DNA from: Phoronis australis
Taxonomy: Eukaryota; Phoronida; Phoronidae
Assembly: GCA_002633005.1 (NCBI GenBank)
Contig: NMRA01000222.1
Span: forward strand, 463,635 to 527,634
Reading direction: 5' to 3'
DNA: 64,000 nt
Shown: piece by piece, positions 35,386-47,144 of the stretch
How the letters are laid out: each line of letters begins with the position of its first letter
Numbering within the stretch: the stretch's first letter is position 1
Position numbers and translations under genes: made by a program
The notes under the pieces: generated by a model
Database searches by the model: none
The model's input: only the letters and a program-made list of their open reading frames with translations
What the model was told of the DNA's origin: nothing

Positions 35386-36869
35386 CCTAATGCCTGTGAC
35401 TTCAGTTGCCGTCTCATTCGACCACAATTCAAGATACACGGTTTATAAAAACACATATGGCAGCTCTAATGTCCTTTTAATGCTTGCTGACTATAGGACC
35501 TCTTTGGTCAATGTTTTGGGTTTAGAAAAACGCGAGCCCCATTTCAAAAGGAAACTGGTTAGTACCCTCCCAAAAGGCAAATGGCGTGCCTCTAGTACCA
35601 GAAATCTACCAATGAATTGTTCTCTAAACAGAGAAATTTGGAACTATGAAATTGTTTTCCCTTCACAAATTATTAATAGTTTACTTTACTCAATCGAGTG
35701 AAAAATCGACAGAAGCATTTCAGAAACCAGGAAAAAAATTTCCACAGCTTTTGGGAGAACGATCTGAAAATATCATACACTACTGACAACCACAATTTAA
35801 GCCCAGACTGAGAGATTTTTTCAGGCCCAAATAGTTTAAATTTAAACATTTTGAGGACTGAATTTATTTTGGGATCATTTTAAGACAGGGCCAAAATTCC
35901 AGATCTTTTCAGGCCTGTATGAAATTGAACCCCAAAGCGTTTCCACGAAGATTTCATCATTGACAGCTTAACAGGGGCAAAAAAGGATTCCAGTATCCAC
36001 ATCAGACTCAAACACTGTCTATGGAGCAGTGAATGTAATTCCCACCCAGACAGCTCCAACACTAAAAGCACTCTTCTGGGAGAGTTGAGGCGATGCAGCA
36101 ATATCAAATCCGCAGCCTACAAGATGATTTGTCAGAAAAGAGATAAAACCGGACACATCATCATCATTATTATTATAACATTGGTTAACATTATACTTAT
36201 TATCAATTATGATTATCACGATTATGTAACTTGATTTATATCAATACCATGGTAATTTTTACCCAGATACAATGATCTTTCCATTTATGGGTAGTAATGT
36301 CATCCTTTGTATTTGAAATGAAATACATTATTGTTGTTCTTGTTTTCTGTATTACCACTGGTGTTCCTGTTACTATTAATCATCAAAAATCACCACCAGC
36401 TTTACTTTATCACTGGCTTCTATTCACATCCCCTCATAGTTTTTACACAAAACAACACTCCTGAGCCAATTACAGTTTTCAGTTAAAAGTTGGCCAGTTC
36501 CAATTCCCAGACCTCCTTCGAACCTAATGACTTTACAAAAATCTTAGCCAGATGTCTTAAGAACTAAGCAGGTGTCATCATGTTGCCTACTTCTGTTCAT
36601 CATAGGTATGCCTAGAATCAAACAGGGGAGGTAATCTCAAAGTACAAAAACATTCTGGAATTTTCCAGAATTCTGACTCAACAGACATTGGTAAGTTTCA
36701 AGTAATTGATGAGATAATTTCAGAGTACGATGATAAGACATTCAATAGAACTACTCAATAATTCGCAAGGATTGGCCAATCCTGTCAACACTAGTGACAT
36801 TTTTAAGGCAGTAACAAACACACCATTCATCACAAAAAAGAACTTTTGATTGAGACCACTAACATTTCT

Positions 36870-36960
36870 TAAATTGGTCTCGAATTGTTCCTTAATTAAA
36901 CCTTAATCAAACTGGAGGTGATTTCAGCATTTAAAATCAACTGACAGTTTGTTATTGCTA
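36870..36960 (+). repeat. Interspersed repeat, TTGGTCTCAAATT family
   Basis: AAATTGGTCTCGAATTGTTC, AATCAAACTGGAGGTGATTT, CAACTGACAGTTTG, then TTGCTAGACACC, in the family order. Confidence 0.5.
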
Positions 36961-37121
36961 GACACCAGACTCCATTAGTTCACTCGTCATTTCATGGACT
37001 GAGTAACAAAGAAGCCGGGAATACATTTTAGTATGAGCAAGGAACAAGTTCTTAAAACTTGTTAAATAATTGAAAACACAAATGCATTGTACAATAGACA
37101 AAAGACAAACACCCGCACAGA

Positions 37122-37152
37122 CATACACACACACACAAACAGCACACCCACA
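37122..37152 (+). repeat. (CA)n simple repeat
   Basis: CACACACACACAAACAGCAC, an imperfect CA microsatellite. It explains the C/V-rich open frames on the minus strand at 36958-37255. Confidence 0.85.
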
Positions 37153-37259
37153 CGGGAGCATTTTCAGACCTGATAACAAAATTAGGAACCGGTGCATAGT
37201 CAAGAAAACAAACGAGCCTGAGAGTGCCATCTATAGTTAAAATTTTCATACTCACAATT

Positions 37260-37769
37260 CAGGGCTTGGAATGATCAATGACAAAAAACGCGGAAACTTT
37301 TACGGCCCAAATCATGCCCGCTAATCAGCCTTGAAATGGTTAATGTGAACCTTTCCTCGACAAAAATCGGGAGGACTAAAAAAATTAAAAAAAAAAAAAC
37401 GTTACCACCATCAGTAGCATGCGTCTGCGTCCTTTTAGCTGGCCCGTCCACTTCCAACCCCACAAATTTTTGGCTGCAGAGTGGTAGTATTTGTCGCCGC
37501 GCTTAACAATAACACGAGACGCCATTGAAATTCCCACCACGCTGTCCCAGGTGCCCTGGCAATGTTGACAATTTACGTTCCTCCGAAACATAAAGAGCAA
37601 CTTCCGCTTTTCGAGGTGAATGTCGTCTGCAACGCCGCGGTAAGAAAGGAATTTGCCGCGGGAATTTTATATCAAATCCGATTTTTTTACGCGGAAATAT
37701 TATAAAAAAGCGGACAGCACATTTGAAAAAAGCGGAAATCCGCATTTCCGTGGAAAATTCCAAGCCCTG
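37260..37769. mobile_element. 510-bp TIR element, CAGGGCTTGGAAT family
   Basis: Starts CAGGGCTTGGAAT and ends ATTCCAAGCCCTG, exact inverted repeats. Flanked on both sides by ACAATT (37254-37259 and 37770-37775), a 6-bp target duplication. No coding potential. Termini match the elements at 61248 and 61607. The CAG ends and 6-bp duplication would suit the hAT6-type group, which is inference. Confidence 0.82.
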
Positions 37770-38727
37770 ACAATTTCTGAAATATTTTCCACCTAACTAT
37801 ACTTGAACACCTCTGTCTTGAATATTTGAGGGAGAAGCATTTCTGAGTCTTTCGTGGTGGATGTGATATTTTCCCACACAAAGAGTAAATTAATTGTACC
37901 CCTGAGTTGCGTAATTTGCTGAAGAAAACGGGGTCTGCTGACAAGAGATCAAGTTAAGACATTGTTTTAGCAAATAATCAATGACTGATTGCAGACCAAA
38001 ATCAAAAGTTTGCTTCCTGGATGAAATCTGGGCTTTTCAGCTCCTTAAAGGGACATTCCTTCGAGAAACATAATTTTTCAGACATCATCAGTAGTGCGGA
38101 ATCAAATCCACTAACTATGCATCAGAAATCGAACGCTCTGCTCGTGTGCGCATTAAAAAACAAAGTACTTTAATTAAACGGTAAAGATACCGGCCTTGAC
38201 TTAAGCAAAGTCTGACAGAAAACGTTGAGAATAGGTGATTTTAATATAAACTCACAAAAAATACATGAAATTGTTGCTTAATGGCTCTGATCAAAGCTAA
38301 AAACTTCAAGAAGTCAGAAGTCTATCCCTTCTAACCATAATCCCCAGAATACGTTTTTCTGCAGAAAAACCAATAGCGTGCCCTTAAAACTCTTTCACCT
38401 GATCATGCAACTCCTGTTACAGCACAGAAATTACGTTCCATTACAGCGCGGAGTTTGAGCCATAATTTGTGTGCCTCAGCAATTAGGTTTGCAAATTATG
38501 ACGACTTAAAGTAAACCAACCCAATTGGCTCACGCCTAAGAAAAGCAACACCCCCTGGTGCTTCAATATGAGTGTACTTAAATCTCATCACATTAAAAGG
38601 AGTTGAAAACAAACCTCTAAGAATCTAACATAGATTGCCACGACAAACAATTAATTGACGAGTAATCACACGTGATATAGATTGCAAAATAAACGCTCAG
38701 CATTTAGTACCTACCACACAGAGCTGG

Positions 38728-41700
38728 TTAAGGACGCCCAGAAGTGGCCTGTTGAGTGGTCCGACTTAGTGGTTGCATTAGTTGACTCCACACTTTGTCA
38801 GGTTTGTCCTGTAACTTGGGGAGGGTTTTTAAGATGTCTCCAATCATAGTAAGTGAGTCCTGAGTGGGCAGACATGAAAGAGATGAGTATTGTGAACACC
38901 CAGTATATCTCAACATAGCCAGACACCCTTCAATGCGCATGCGGTAATCCTTCGTTTATTCAGCACATAACATGGTCAAAACCTTTTTAATTTTGAAAAC
39001 AAACAAATTCAATACATTGTTAACAGTTGTCATAAAATAGCTTTTAGGAATCGTACAGGTTATATGTGGCCCTTAAGTCAGCCTCAGCAAAATAAAACTG
39101 AATTTCCAAAATTATTTGCGTATTAAGAAAATAAAGAACTACCAACACACTCCAATTACGTAAGGTTATCCAGGAATGGTGATGGTGAAAAAAATCCAGT
39201 CTGAAATAAGGGCCTCAGTAAAATGATCAGCAAAATTCTTACAATAAGATTGTGAAAAATGAACCTCGCTACAGCATGCCTTGCAGAAATGCTCCTAAAA
39301 CACCACTGACTTGAGGGTAAAAGTCAGAAAACTTGAAAGAGAAGCCTTGTGGTTACCATTCTCATGAAGAACAGTTGAATCAACTTCTTGATCATGGCAT
39401 ACCTGCAGAGTCTATGTGAGCTTACGGGAATCCAGTAGCACTGTAAACTCTCTGTATAGTAACTAAGAGTAGTAACAAAGAACACCAAATTTCGACAGAA
39501 AAATAATACGCAATTGGTAAAACAAACCTACCACTGCCCACAACTGTTGCTCAACTTTCTGCTCGGTGGTATGCTTGTCCAAAAGGGACTTCTTCTCCCT
39601 TAAGAACTTTTGTCTGGCGCATATGGCCATTTTCTTCCTGAAACCAAGAGTTGAAGGATGGAAAATGAAAACATTGGCCAAATGCCTGCTCAGTTGCAGT
39701 CCAGTAAAGACAGCTCTGTAATACACACTTACATAGTGCTGAGCAGGCCAAATTGTCACAATGTACCAAATTGTCATAACTTCACATATGTGACAATTTG
39801 GGTCAGCCCTGCAGGACCAAATTGTCACAGCAATTTTTGAAATAGTGACAATTAGGGACATTTCGACAATTTGGGCCTGCACATACAAGTAAAGCCATAA
39901 ACTAAAGATAACGTTGAGTCTACTCGCTGAATCTTCAAATTACCTGCAGCATTTGCATTTCTTTGGTTCATGAAATTCTGTTTGGTTGGCCTGAAAGTAA
40001 ATAGTGATGACCACTGAGACGTCAACATGCATCGGGAGGTAAAGGACGCAATTATTCATAATCACAAAACTTGATATACTTTTAACTTGTAAATTAAAAT
40101 TTCATGGTACCGTTGTAAAACTAAGGGAGGGAGTGCTACGATATTCAAGACAGAACGTTACTAATGTTTTCGGGAATCTTGCCTTGGACCTGTTTCAAGA
40201 AAAAAGTCTCAACACTTAAGTCAGAAATTTAGTCTCTGAAGCATGCTCACTTTTCTCACAATTATATTTTGTATCTAGAACTTAACAGAATTCTTGTCGG
40301 ATATCTAATGAAAACATCCGAGTCATGCCTACAATTCCAGGTTGTTTGGGAGAGGGCAACGAACTGAATCAAATATTAGTTGTAACTAAATCTAGTGACC
40401 ATATCAATGCCAGTGAAAGTAATAACAGCATCATTATTATGTAGTATTATAACACAATACCTGATGCATATTTTGCACAATATTCAGAGCCTTCAGCCTC
40501 TCTACCACTCTCCTGTTGACAGGTAGTCGCTCCCTACCATCTAACACGCTCGGATAATGTGCAGGTCGTACACCTTCCCGCCCTGTCGTGACAAACCATT
40601 TTTGTGAAAAACCTAAATCTAACACACCATCATATCCAATGCAGCACTGCAGTCTACAAATACTAAATATCAGATCGAGGTGCTGCTGAGAATGAATCAT
40701 TTCTGTAGAGACGAGCTTATATTTTGTTATGAGACTTATTCTATTTGGTATCATTCCCAACAATATTTGATGACAGAATTTCTTGGTGAAAAGTAGATGT
40801 TTTTGGCAAAACTTTTACAGGCGTCAAACTGCATTGTATTGCAGCAGAGCTCTTTGCTCAAACAGTGACTTTTGGGTGAGTATGTTGCCTTCTTGGGTAT
40901 CATCGTCAGTCCATATTTTGTATTTGTGGTCTCATCCAGGAAGTGTCAAATGACAAATCAAGGATTTTGGCTATTTTCCAGAAGCAACTGCAAAATTACA
41001 GGTTCAATAAGAGAAAAACATATACCATTAGAAAGAGCAGTTCCTTGTCCACATAATGAAATCGGTTTGTTGGTGCTATGTCATACACTTATCTCATAAT
41101 AGTGATTTGAAAACGTTGACTCCAATGACAGTTGTCATTTCTGATAAACTTTTCCTGCCATTAGGCATTCGCGATTTTGAATGTGTGGCAGCACCTCCTA
41201 TACCAATAGTGTGTATGAAACCGGCTTATGTGTTAATATTAACCTAAAGACTACTTGGAGTTTTACATGTCAAAATAAAAATAAAAGCTGTGTTGCACTA
41301 AAACTGTCTCTTACAGGACTTTGACACAACTGCTGCTCACTGGGAAGATTAAAACCCGACTGAGATGTCAAATTGTACAAATTGAGAACACGATAAATTC
41401 AAGAAAAAAATACAATCTTTTTTAAACTAATATACATTGATGGTTCAACCGAACTCATAACGTCAGTTTTACGTGAAAGTTAATTGAATACATCCACATA
41501 AATGTCAACTTACTGCTAACAGACGTGACCACGTCAATCTTTTTACTGCAGAACTCATTCAGCTCCAACCATTCTACAATAAAAGGCATCATATTAGATA
41601 TAAGTCTCTTGTACATTACACACCACTCAAAATGTGAATAATTAACCAAGTGCCTGTTTTGACAAAGGTCATAAGTTATGTTGTAGCTAAAAATGACATG

Positions 41701-44700
41701 TTGAAACCACTATAAAATGGGAAAATGTACAAGCTGGTAAAAGACTTCAAAATCCGGTAAAACCTTTTTATTGAAGACACCAGCACTTGAGCCTTATAGG
41801 AGTGGCCCTTCACCAGGTATGAAGACAAATGGTGAGAAGGGCCTTCTTATACTAACCTGTTCAAAACTACAATGGGGAGGGATGTGAGTAAGTGACGAAT
41901 AAGGAGGAATGGGAACAGTTTGAGGCAGTTGCTCATGTGTCCCATGTTTTTGTTATGACCACTGTTCTCATGGGTGTTGTTGCGAAGACAGTGGTAGGCA
42001 CAATATACAAACACATCACTCTGCCAATTTCATGACGTTTCACCAATTGCCACTTACAGACTCAGAGGAAGATGTAAAAAATAATGTATCATTGGCATTT
42101 GTAAATGTGGAATAGGCTCTTTTCCAGTGCTTTAATAGTTAACAATGTGAAAGGATTGTGTAAAATAGCTTCCCACTGATGAACAGTAACAAAGAAATCA
42201 TCGGATATTCCTACTGGTTGAATAATAATGTTAGGACATTCCAGAAGGTTGATGTTGAGAAATGCTTCAATGTGGAGCTCAATCTAATTTCGCTCGTCCA
42301 CCATATTGCTTCCTATATTGATGGGACTTAAAAGTAACAGAAAACTTTGTATCCACCACATGGTGCTGATGAATAAACACTACTCTTTTTAACACTAGCA
42401 GGGGCGGATACAGAAAAATGAAGTTAGGGGTAGAGGTGAGTCCACAGTATTAGCTAAGATTTTGCCCATCAGACATTCACACTGCCGAACTGTCAAATGG
42501 AATATGGGAGAATTTTAGGGGAGGGGGGGGGGCGGCTCCCTTGCCACTGAGAATAGATAGAGAGCACAAAACAGCTCATCCACAAGGGGCATCATGGTTC
42601 CATGTGATCACTTGAATGCATGACACTTCTCTAGCGCCACCTAGGAAATTTAAAGTCTCTCACTGCAATGGTGCACCCACAAAATCTAAATACAAGTTAT
42701 ATTCAACTGTGACACTGTATGTGCACCAACAACGCAGTGCACCAAAAACGCAGTGCACCAACAACGCAGTGCACCAAGAGGTACTTCATTACAGAAATTT
42801 ACCTATCCTTCCCCTTCTCCTCTTTCCGACAATCTTCGTTGCTTGCACAGGCTTTCTCACAACATCAATCTTTCTCTTACAGAAGGACTCCACTGCCTCA
42901 CACTCTTCTTCACTATCTGCCTCCTGCCACAATTGCAAGCGAAAATCTAAGTGGACCGTTTACTCTGATGACACGAGGCTCGTGCTGTCATTGTATAGAT
43001 AATTGTAGGGATCACAACCACACCGGAGACAACATCAGTATTTTTAAATTTTTGTTTTGAAAGTTTTCAAAAAGTATATTTGAATAACTTGTGAAAAATA
43101 CACATGCATGATTAGGTTGTTGAATTTTGAAAATCGGATAAGAAATGCGACTTTTACTACCTAAAACATTTGTACAATGTTGTCATAATACATTTTTCTG
43201 TCATTAATTCTGCTGGGTTTGCAACGGTTACTAGGCAGCAATTGGACTTTGAGGTAAGCCAAGTGTCATCGTACAGTTCTTGGCGTGTAATATTCCTTGT
43301 CGTGATTCGGTTCCATTTCCATTGTTAACTAAAGTCACAGGAAATGCAGACATGTACTATTTTTAACAAGTCATGCAAATCTAGGGCTGGCCAACCCCAA
43401 TAAGATTTGAAGTACTTTGTCAAATCGTTGATAGCTTCGATGATCTACTTGGCAACAGAAATCGAATACTATGATCACAGTAAGGAATATTATGAGTCCG
43501 ATTTTATGAGAGAACAATTCCATATTTTGTTTTTAACAAGACAAAATGCAGCTTTAGGCTGGACAAAATGCAAAATGCTGAGTTTAAAGGGGCATTTCCT
43601 TCATGGCGCAGCCCAAATGTGGAACCCTTGAACTAAGGGAATTAGCTATCATGTATTTTTGCTAATGAGCGACCCACATGAATTGATTTAAAATGGAATT
43701 GATTTAAAATGGAATTGATTTATTGTTATTGAGCGCAACCTGTGTCTTAGGCAATAAGTAAGGACGTCATTTTTATTGGCTACAACTGACTGCTTAAAAT
43801 GCCTTAAGTTCAGTGATACAGTATAAAGCATGTTTGAAATTTCCCAAAGCCATGATAAAATATTATCATTTCCAATAGAAGACTGGGGAAAAACAACTTC
43901 AAGGATTGCGAAAGAGAAAAAAGTTGGGCTGTGCAACTTAGAGCCGCTACAAACTGGGCTGCCATCACAAAGACAATCTTTTGACTTAGACTGTTTACCA
44001 TTAGGATAATGAAATTGGTCTCAAATTACTCAGCAGTCAGTCAAACTAGAGGTGATTTGAGGGTTTTGGAAAGAACCGACAGGCTCTAATAGTTGTTTTN
44101 CAATGAAATTTTTTTTCAATTATAAGGATCTATGAATCTCAAACTGTCTCCACAAACTCTTTTATACTTCTACGTCAAGTGAATATTGGAACTTGTTTAT
44201 CTTACTCATACTTTTTATTTAAAAATCATCAATTTTCTTATATGTGTTAACACCAGTTTAGTGTTGCATAACTTTTCAATTCAATAGGACTGCAGACAAA
44301 CAGTTGGCTCAAATCAAGTTGCCCATGACTTGATTAATGGCGTAGTGAACATATTGCACTCCGTTCACTGGCAAATATGGGCTTTTTTGTATTGGGATAA
44401 GTTGGGGTATATGCTAATCGCATTTTTTGAGTTTTGATTTCTTTGGAGATGTGTTGGCTGAATTAACCAACCTGTCAAGGTTAACAGATCAAAAAATACC
44501 ACCCATTTTTAATGCATCACTTCTTACAGGAACCACCGCCCATAATTTGAGTTTTTTTCTGAAGACCACCACCCATGAATTTTTATTTCTACTGCCGTCC
44601 CCCCCCTCCCACACGGATTTTACTGGAACAGCCCTAAGTTCAGTGATACAGTATAAAGCATGTTTGAAATTTCCCAAAGCCATGATAAAATATTATCATT

Positions 44701-47144
44701 TCCAATAGAAGACTGGGGAAAAACAACTTCAAGGATTGCGAAAGAGAAAAAAGTTGGGCTGTGCAACTTAGAGCCGCTACAAACTGGGCTGCCATCACAA
44801 AGACAATCTTTTGACTTAGACTGTTTACCATTAGGATAATGAAATTGGTCTCAAATTACTCAGCAGTCAGTCAAACTAGAGGTGATTTGAGGGTTTTGGA
44901 AAGAACCGACAGGCTCTAATAGTTGTTTTGTTATGGCATGTTGTCATTTTAATATCATTTTTTCAAGATATTAAGGAATAATGAACAATCAGTTCTGTGC
45001 AAGACCAGAAATCATTTCAAATACCACTAAAGAAAATTTTAAGACCGGTCTAAATCGAAAGTTCTCCTTGAAAGAACACAGGTTTATATTCATTTTAAAT
45101 TAGCAAAAAAGGCAGAGACAAGTGTCAAAGACTACTATGCCCTCAACAGTGCCTGTTGCTACAGGTATTAAGTTAATCCACTGACCCTCCTTCCCCTTCC
45201 CAATCCCCCCAACAGCAACACAGTGTCTTTATGACTAGAAGTCGTTCCAAGATAGTGCACAGTGTTGACACCAGTAACATAAATTTCGAATGAAATCAAC
45301 TAGGTGAGTTCAAGAATAAAGTCCCGCATACTTGTCTTTGTTTTATTAGCCTGCAAGCTTGATAAAATATTTAATTTACTTGGCACTCGGACTGGCCGTG
45401 TCATTTCAGACAAATATCTATGCCTAAAACATTGCCCGAGGCAGTAATGGTTAAGCCCACACCTTAACATCCCGACTTAAACTGCAGCACAAAAAGAATC
45501 GGAATTTCCCGTCATGAAGACTGAGCAGAAGCTGAATTCCTCATCATGACGGTTGAGTGCGAGCGAAATTTACCATCAGAGTAACTAGAACAACCCGTCA
45601 TTAAAGCCAAACGATATTCTAATTATTAAACACATTTTTCATGTACTGTGTGCACAGTGTTATCAAAAACACATGGTTTCGCAAGCAAAGTGGGATATTT
45701 ACAGGAAATCCCATACTTTTAAAGGATGGAATGACCAAATAGACAGATCCACTTAACCTTCAGTGCTTCACTCTGAGCCCATACTATTACAAACAGTGAG
45801 TCAACAGCAATCAACTCCTCTTACGCTGGAAACAAATGAGCTACTATAAACATCATCATCCTCTGACTCCGACTCGAAACTAGAACTAGTGTAATGTTCT
45901 TCTGATGTGCGTGTCACCGTTTGACTTGCAGATGATGACAGACTCCTGAAAAGAAAAAATCTTATAGCAATAAAACTAGATGACATTGGGGGGTATCCCA
46001 GGGCATGGAATGTTTGGTGATGTCTACCAGTACAGCAACTGCAGTTCCTTTGTTGAGATGTCCCAACCTCTGTTATGAAATCTGACTGAGCAACAGGATA
46101 GAGCGACTTGAGGTGTGTACACTAACACTTCTCAGACTGATTTTAATACCCAGAAGAATACGGAAGATCCCATGAGATGGTCATCTGGTATATTAGGAGT
46201 TCCAATGTCAGATAAATCCCAGGTCACCACAAAGTCGCCACAACGAGAAGCAAAGTCAGACAACAATTCACCTGAAATTAGCTTCAAAATTTGTGGTGAC
46301 TGCCAAAATTTAATCTATCAACTTTTTCCTAGATGCAATACCTTTGGTTCACTATGGCGTGATATCAGATCATTATCACGCCTCACATTGTCATTGTTGA
46401 ACAATGCACCTGGCGTCATGCAACAATCAAACTTATCCAGCAGATAATTTTGAAGTTTTATGCAACCCAGCCCAGCTGTGCAGGCTCCCCTCATTAGGAA
46501 CACACACTACATTTCATGAAAATCCATAAAGGAAGTCAATAAATGTATGCAAATGAAATTAGAATACTTTGGTACCAGGGTGCACCACAGCTGCCAGATC
46601 TGTCCAGGGGCCTCTGCTTTTCAAAATCTATAGGGGGGTAATAAACAATAATCTTCTCAGACAGTGCCATAAACCCTTTCTTAAGGAAAGTGCAACTGGG
46701 ACAGTTGTATGACTACGGCTGACAAACTGTGAATGTCAAAATTCAAAAGTCTTGTTGACGTGTGTGATGGACACACGATTCACAACCTGTTACTATCTGC
46801 AAAACTATAAGCTACCATGCAGACTAGTTACCCTCTCCAACCCAAAATATCTAAAAATCAGCACAGCTGTGTTTTCCTCAAAAGGAATACATTCAATCCA
46901 AACATGAGGACTTACACAGGAAATACACATTTACTAAACTTGACTTTAATAGTTTAAAGATCAGCGACAGCACCTACCTGGTCACTAACGTTGCGCTAGA
47001 CTCTGTGGGAACTTCACCTGCTGTAGACGTATCAGTTGCCAGTTCACGCCTTTCATCTGTAAGACTAGTTACTATTGCTGAGGTCTGGTAAGTTAACTCC
47101 GAGAATGACAGGACAATCTCCTGGTCATCCGTGTCAGATGACAT
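38728..47144 (-). CDS. C8orf48-like protein, complete 8-exon reading frame
   Basis: Assembled exons, 5' to 3': 47144-46978, 45945-45825, 42923-42803, 41573-41514, 40702-40461, 39990-39944, 39637-39532, 38859-38728. All have GT/AG sites and phases agree, giving 331 residues. An acceptor just before the ATG (47150) indicates a non-coding 5' exon. The N-terminus is Ser/Thr-rich and acidic (FESESEDDD near residue 80) and probably disordered. Two similar segments follow: ESFCKRKIDVV at 108-118 and NEFCSKKIDVV at 142-152. Then come a helical region, KCKCCRKKMA near 248, FLREKKSLLDKHTTEQKVEQ, and the C-terminal DSLTMIGDILKTLPKL with DKVWSQLM. The FC-x2-KI motif, the Cys-rich spot, FLRxKK and LTxIG...LP...W agree with what I recall of vertebrate C8orf48 (319 residues in human), a protein without assigned function. 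The gene structure is strong; the family name is tentative. Confidence 0.8.
39743..39880. mobile_element. 138-bp hairpin element built of CAAATTGTCA repeats
   Basis: Ends GCAGGCCAAATTGTC and GACAATTTGGGCCTGC are inverted repeats. Inside, CAAATTGTCA or its complement occurs at least five more times in both orientations, so the whole segment can fold on itself. It sits in the last-but-two intron of the C8orf48-like gene, 106 bp from an exon. Confidence 0.75.
42399..42549 (+). mobile_element. Short element of the CAGTGGCGGATC family, partly deleted
   Basis: Starts CAGGGGCGGATACAG. The interior (GTATTAGCTAAGATTTTGCC, CATCAGACATTCACACTGCC, GGAATATGGGAGAATTTTAG) matches 62854-63016 almost base for base. 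The right end is reduced to GCCACTG. Located in intron 3 of the C8orf48-like gene. Confidence 0.75.
42721..42778 (+). repeat. 16-bp tandem repeat next to an exon
   Basis: About 3.6 copies of GTGCACCAACAACGCA (one copy has AAAA for ACAA), ending 25 bp from the donor end of C8orf48-like exon 3 (42803). It lies just inside intron 3. Confidence 0.93.
43680..43722 (+). repeat. 16-bp tandem repeat
   Basis: About 2.6 copies of GAATTGATTTAAAATG in intron 2 of the C8orf48-like gene. Confidence 0.9.
43804..44930. repeat. Exact ~295-bp direct repeat 830 bp apart, ending at an N
   Basis: 43806-44099 and 44636-44929 are identical as far as I can read, including a copy of the TTGGTCTCAAATT-family repeat (near 44008 and 44838). 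The first copy ends at the N at 44100. The 44101-44635 stretch between them looks like an alternative allele or a misplaced contig edge. Intron 2 of the C8orf48-like gene. Confidence 0.85.

Larger units (their letters stand above)
34132..37259. other. Intergenic or 5' intron sequence, no recognised exon
   Basis: Contains the repeats at 35325 and 36870. The frame 35880-36107 (minus) resembles a stray exon but has two competing open frames and no partner exon. Confidence 0.35.

Noticed and set aside
35880-36107. Possible minus-strand coding exon
   Set aside because: Two frames are equally open, there is no matching neighbour exon, and no known motif appears.
36958-37255. Cysteine/valine-rich minus-strand frames
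   Set aside because: Produced by the CA microsatellite at 37122-37152.
38860-38949. Earlier acceptor for the last C8orf48-like exon, adding 30 residues
   Set aside because: That acceptor has no pyrimidine tract. The one at 38859 has a strong tract, keeps the phase, and gives a length and C-terminus closer to the family.
42616-43060. Plus-strand open frames of 128 and 113 codons
   Set aside because: They are antisense shadows of C8orf48-like exon 3 and of the 16-bp repeat; the minus strand carries the spliced coding signal.
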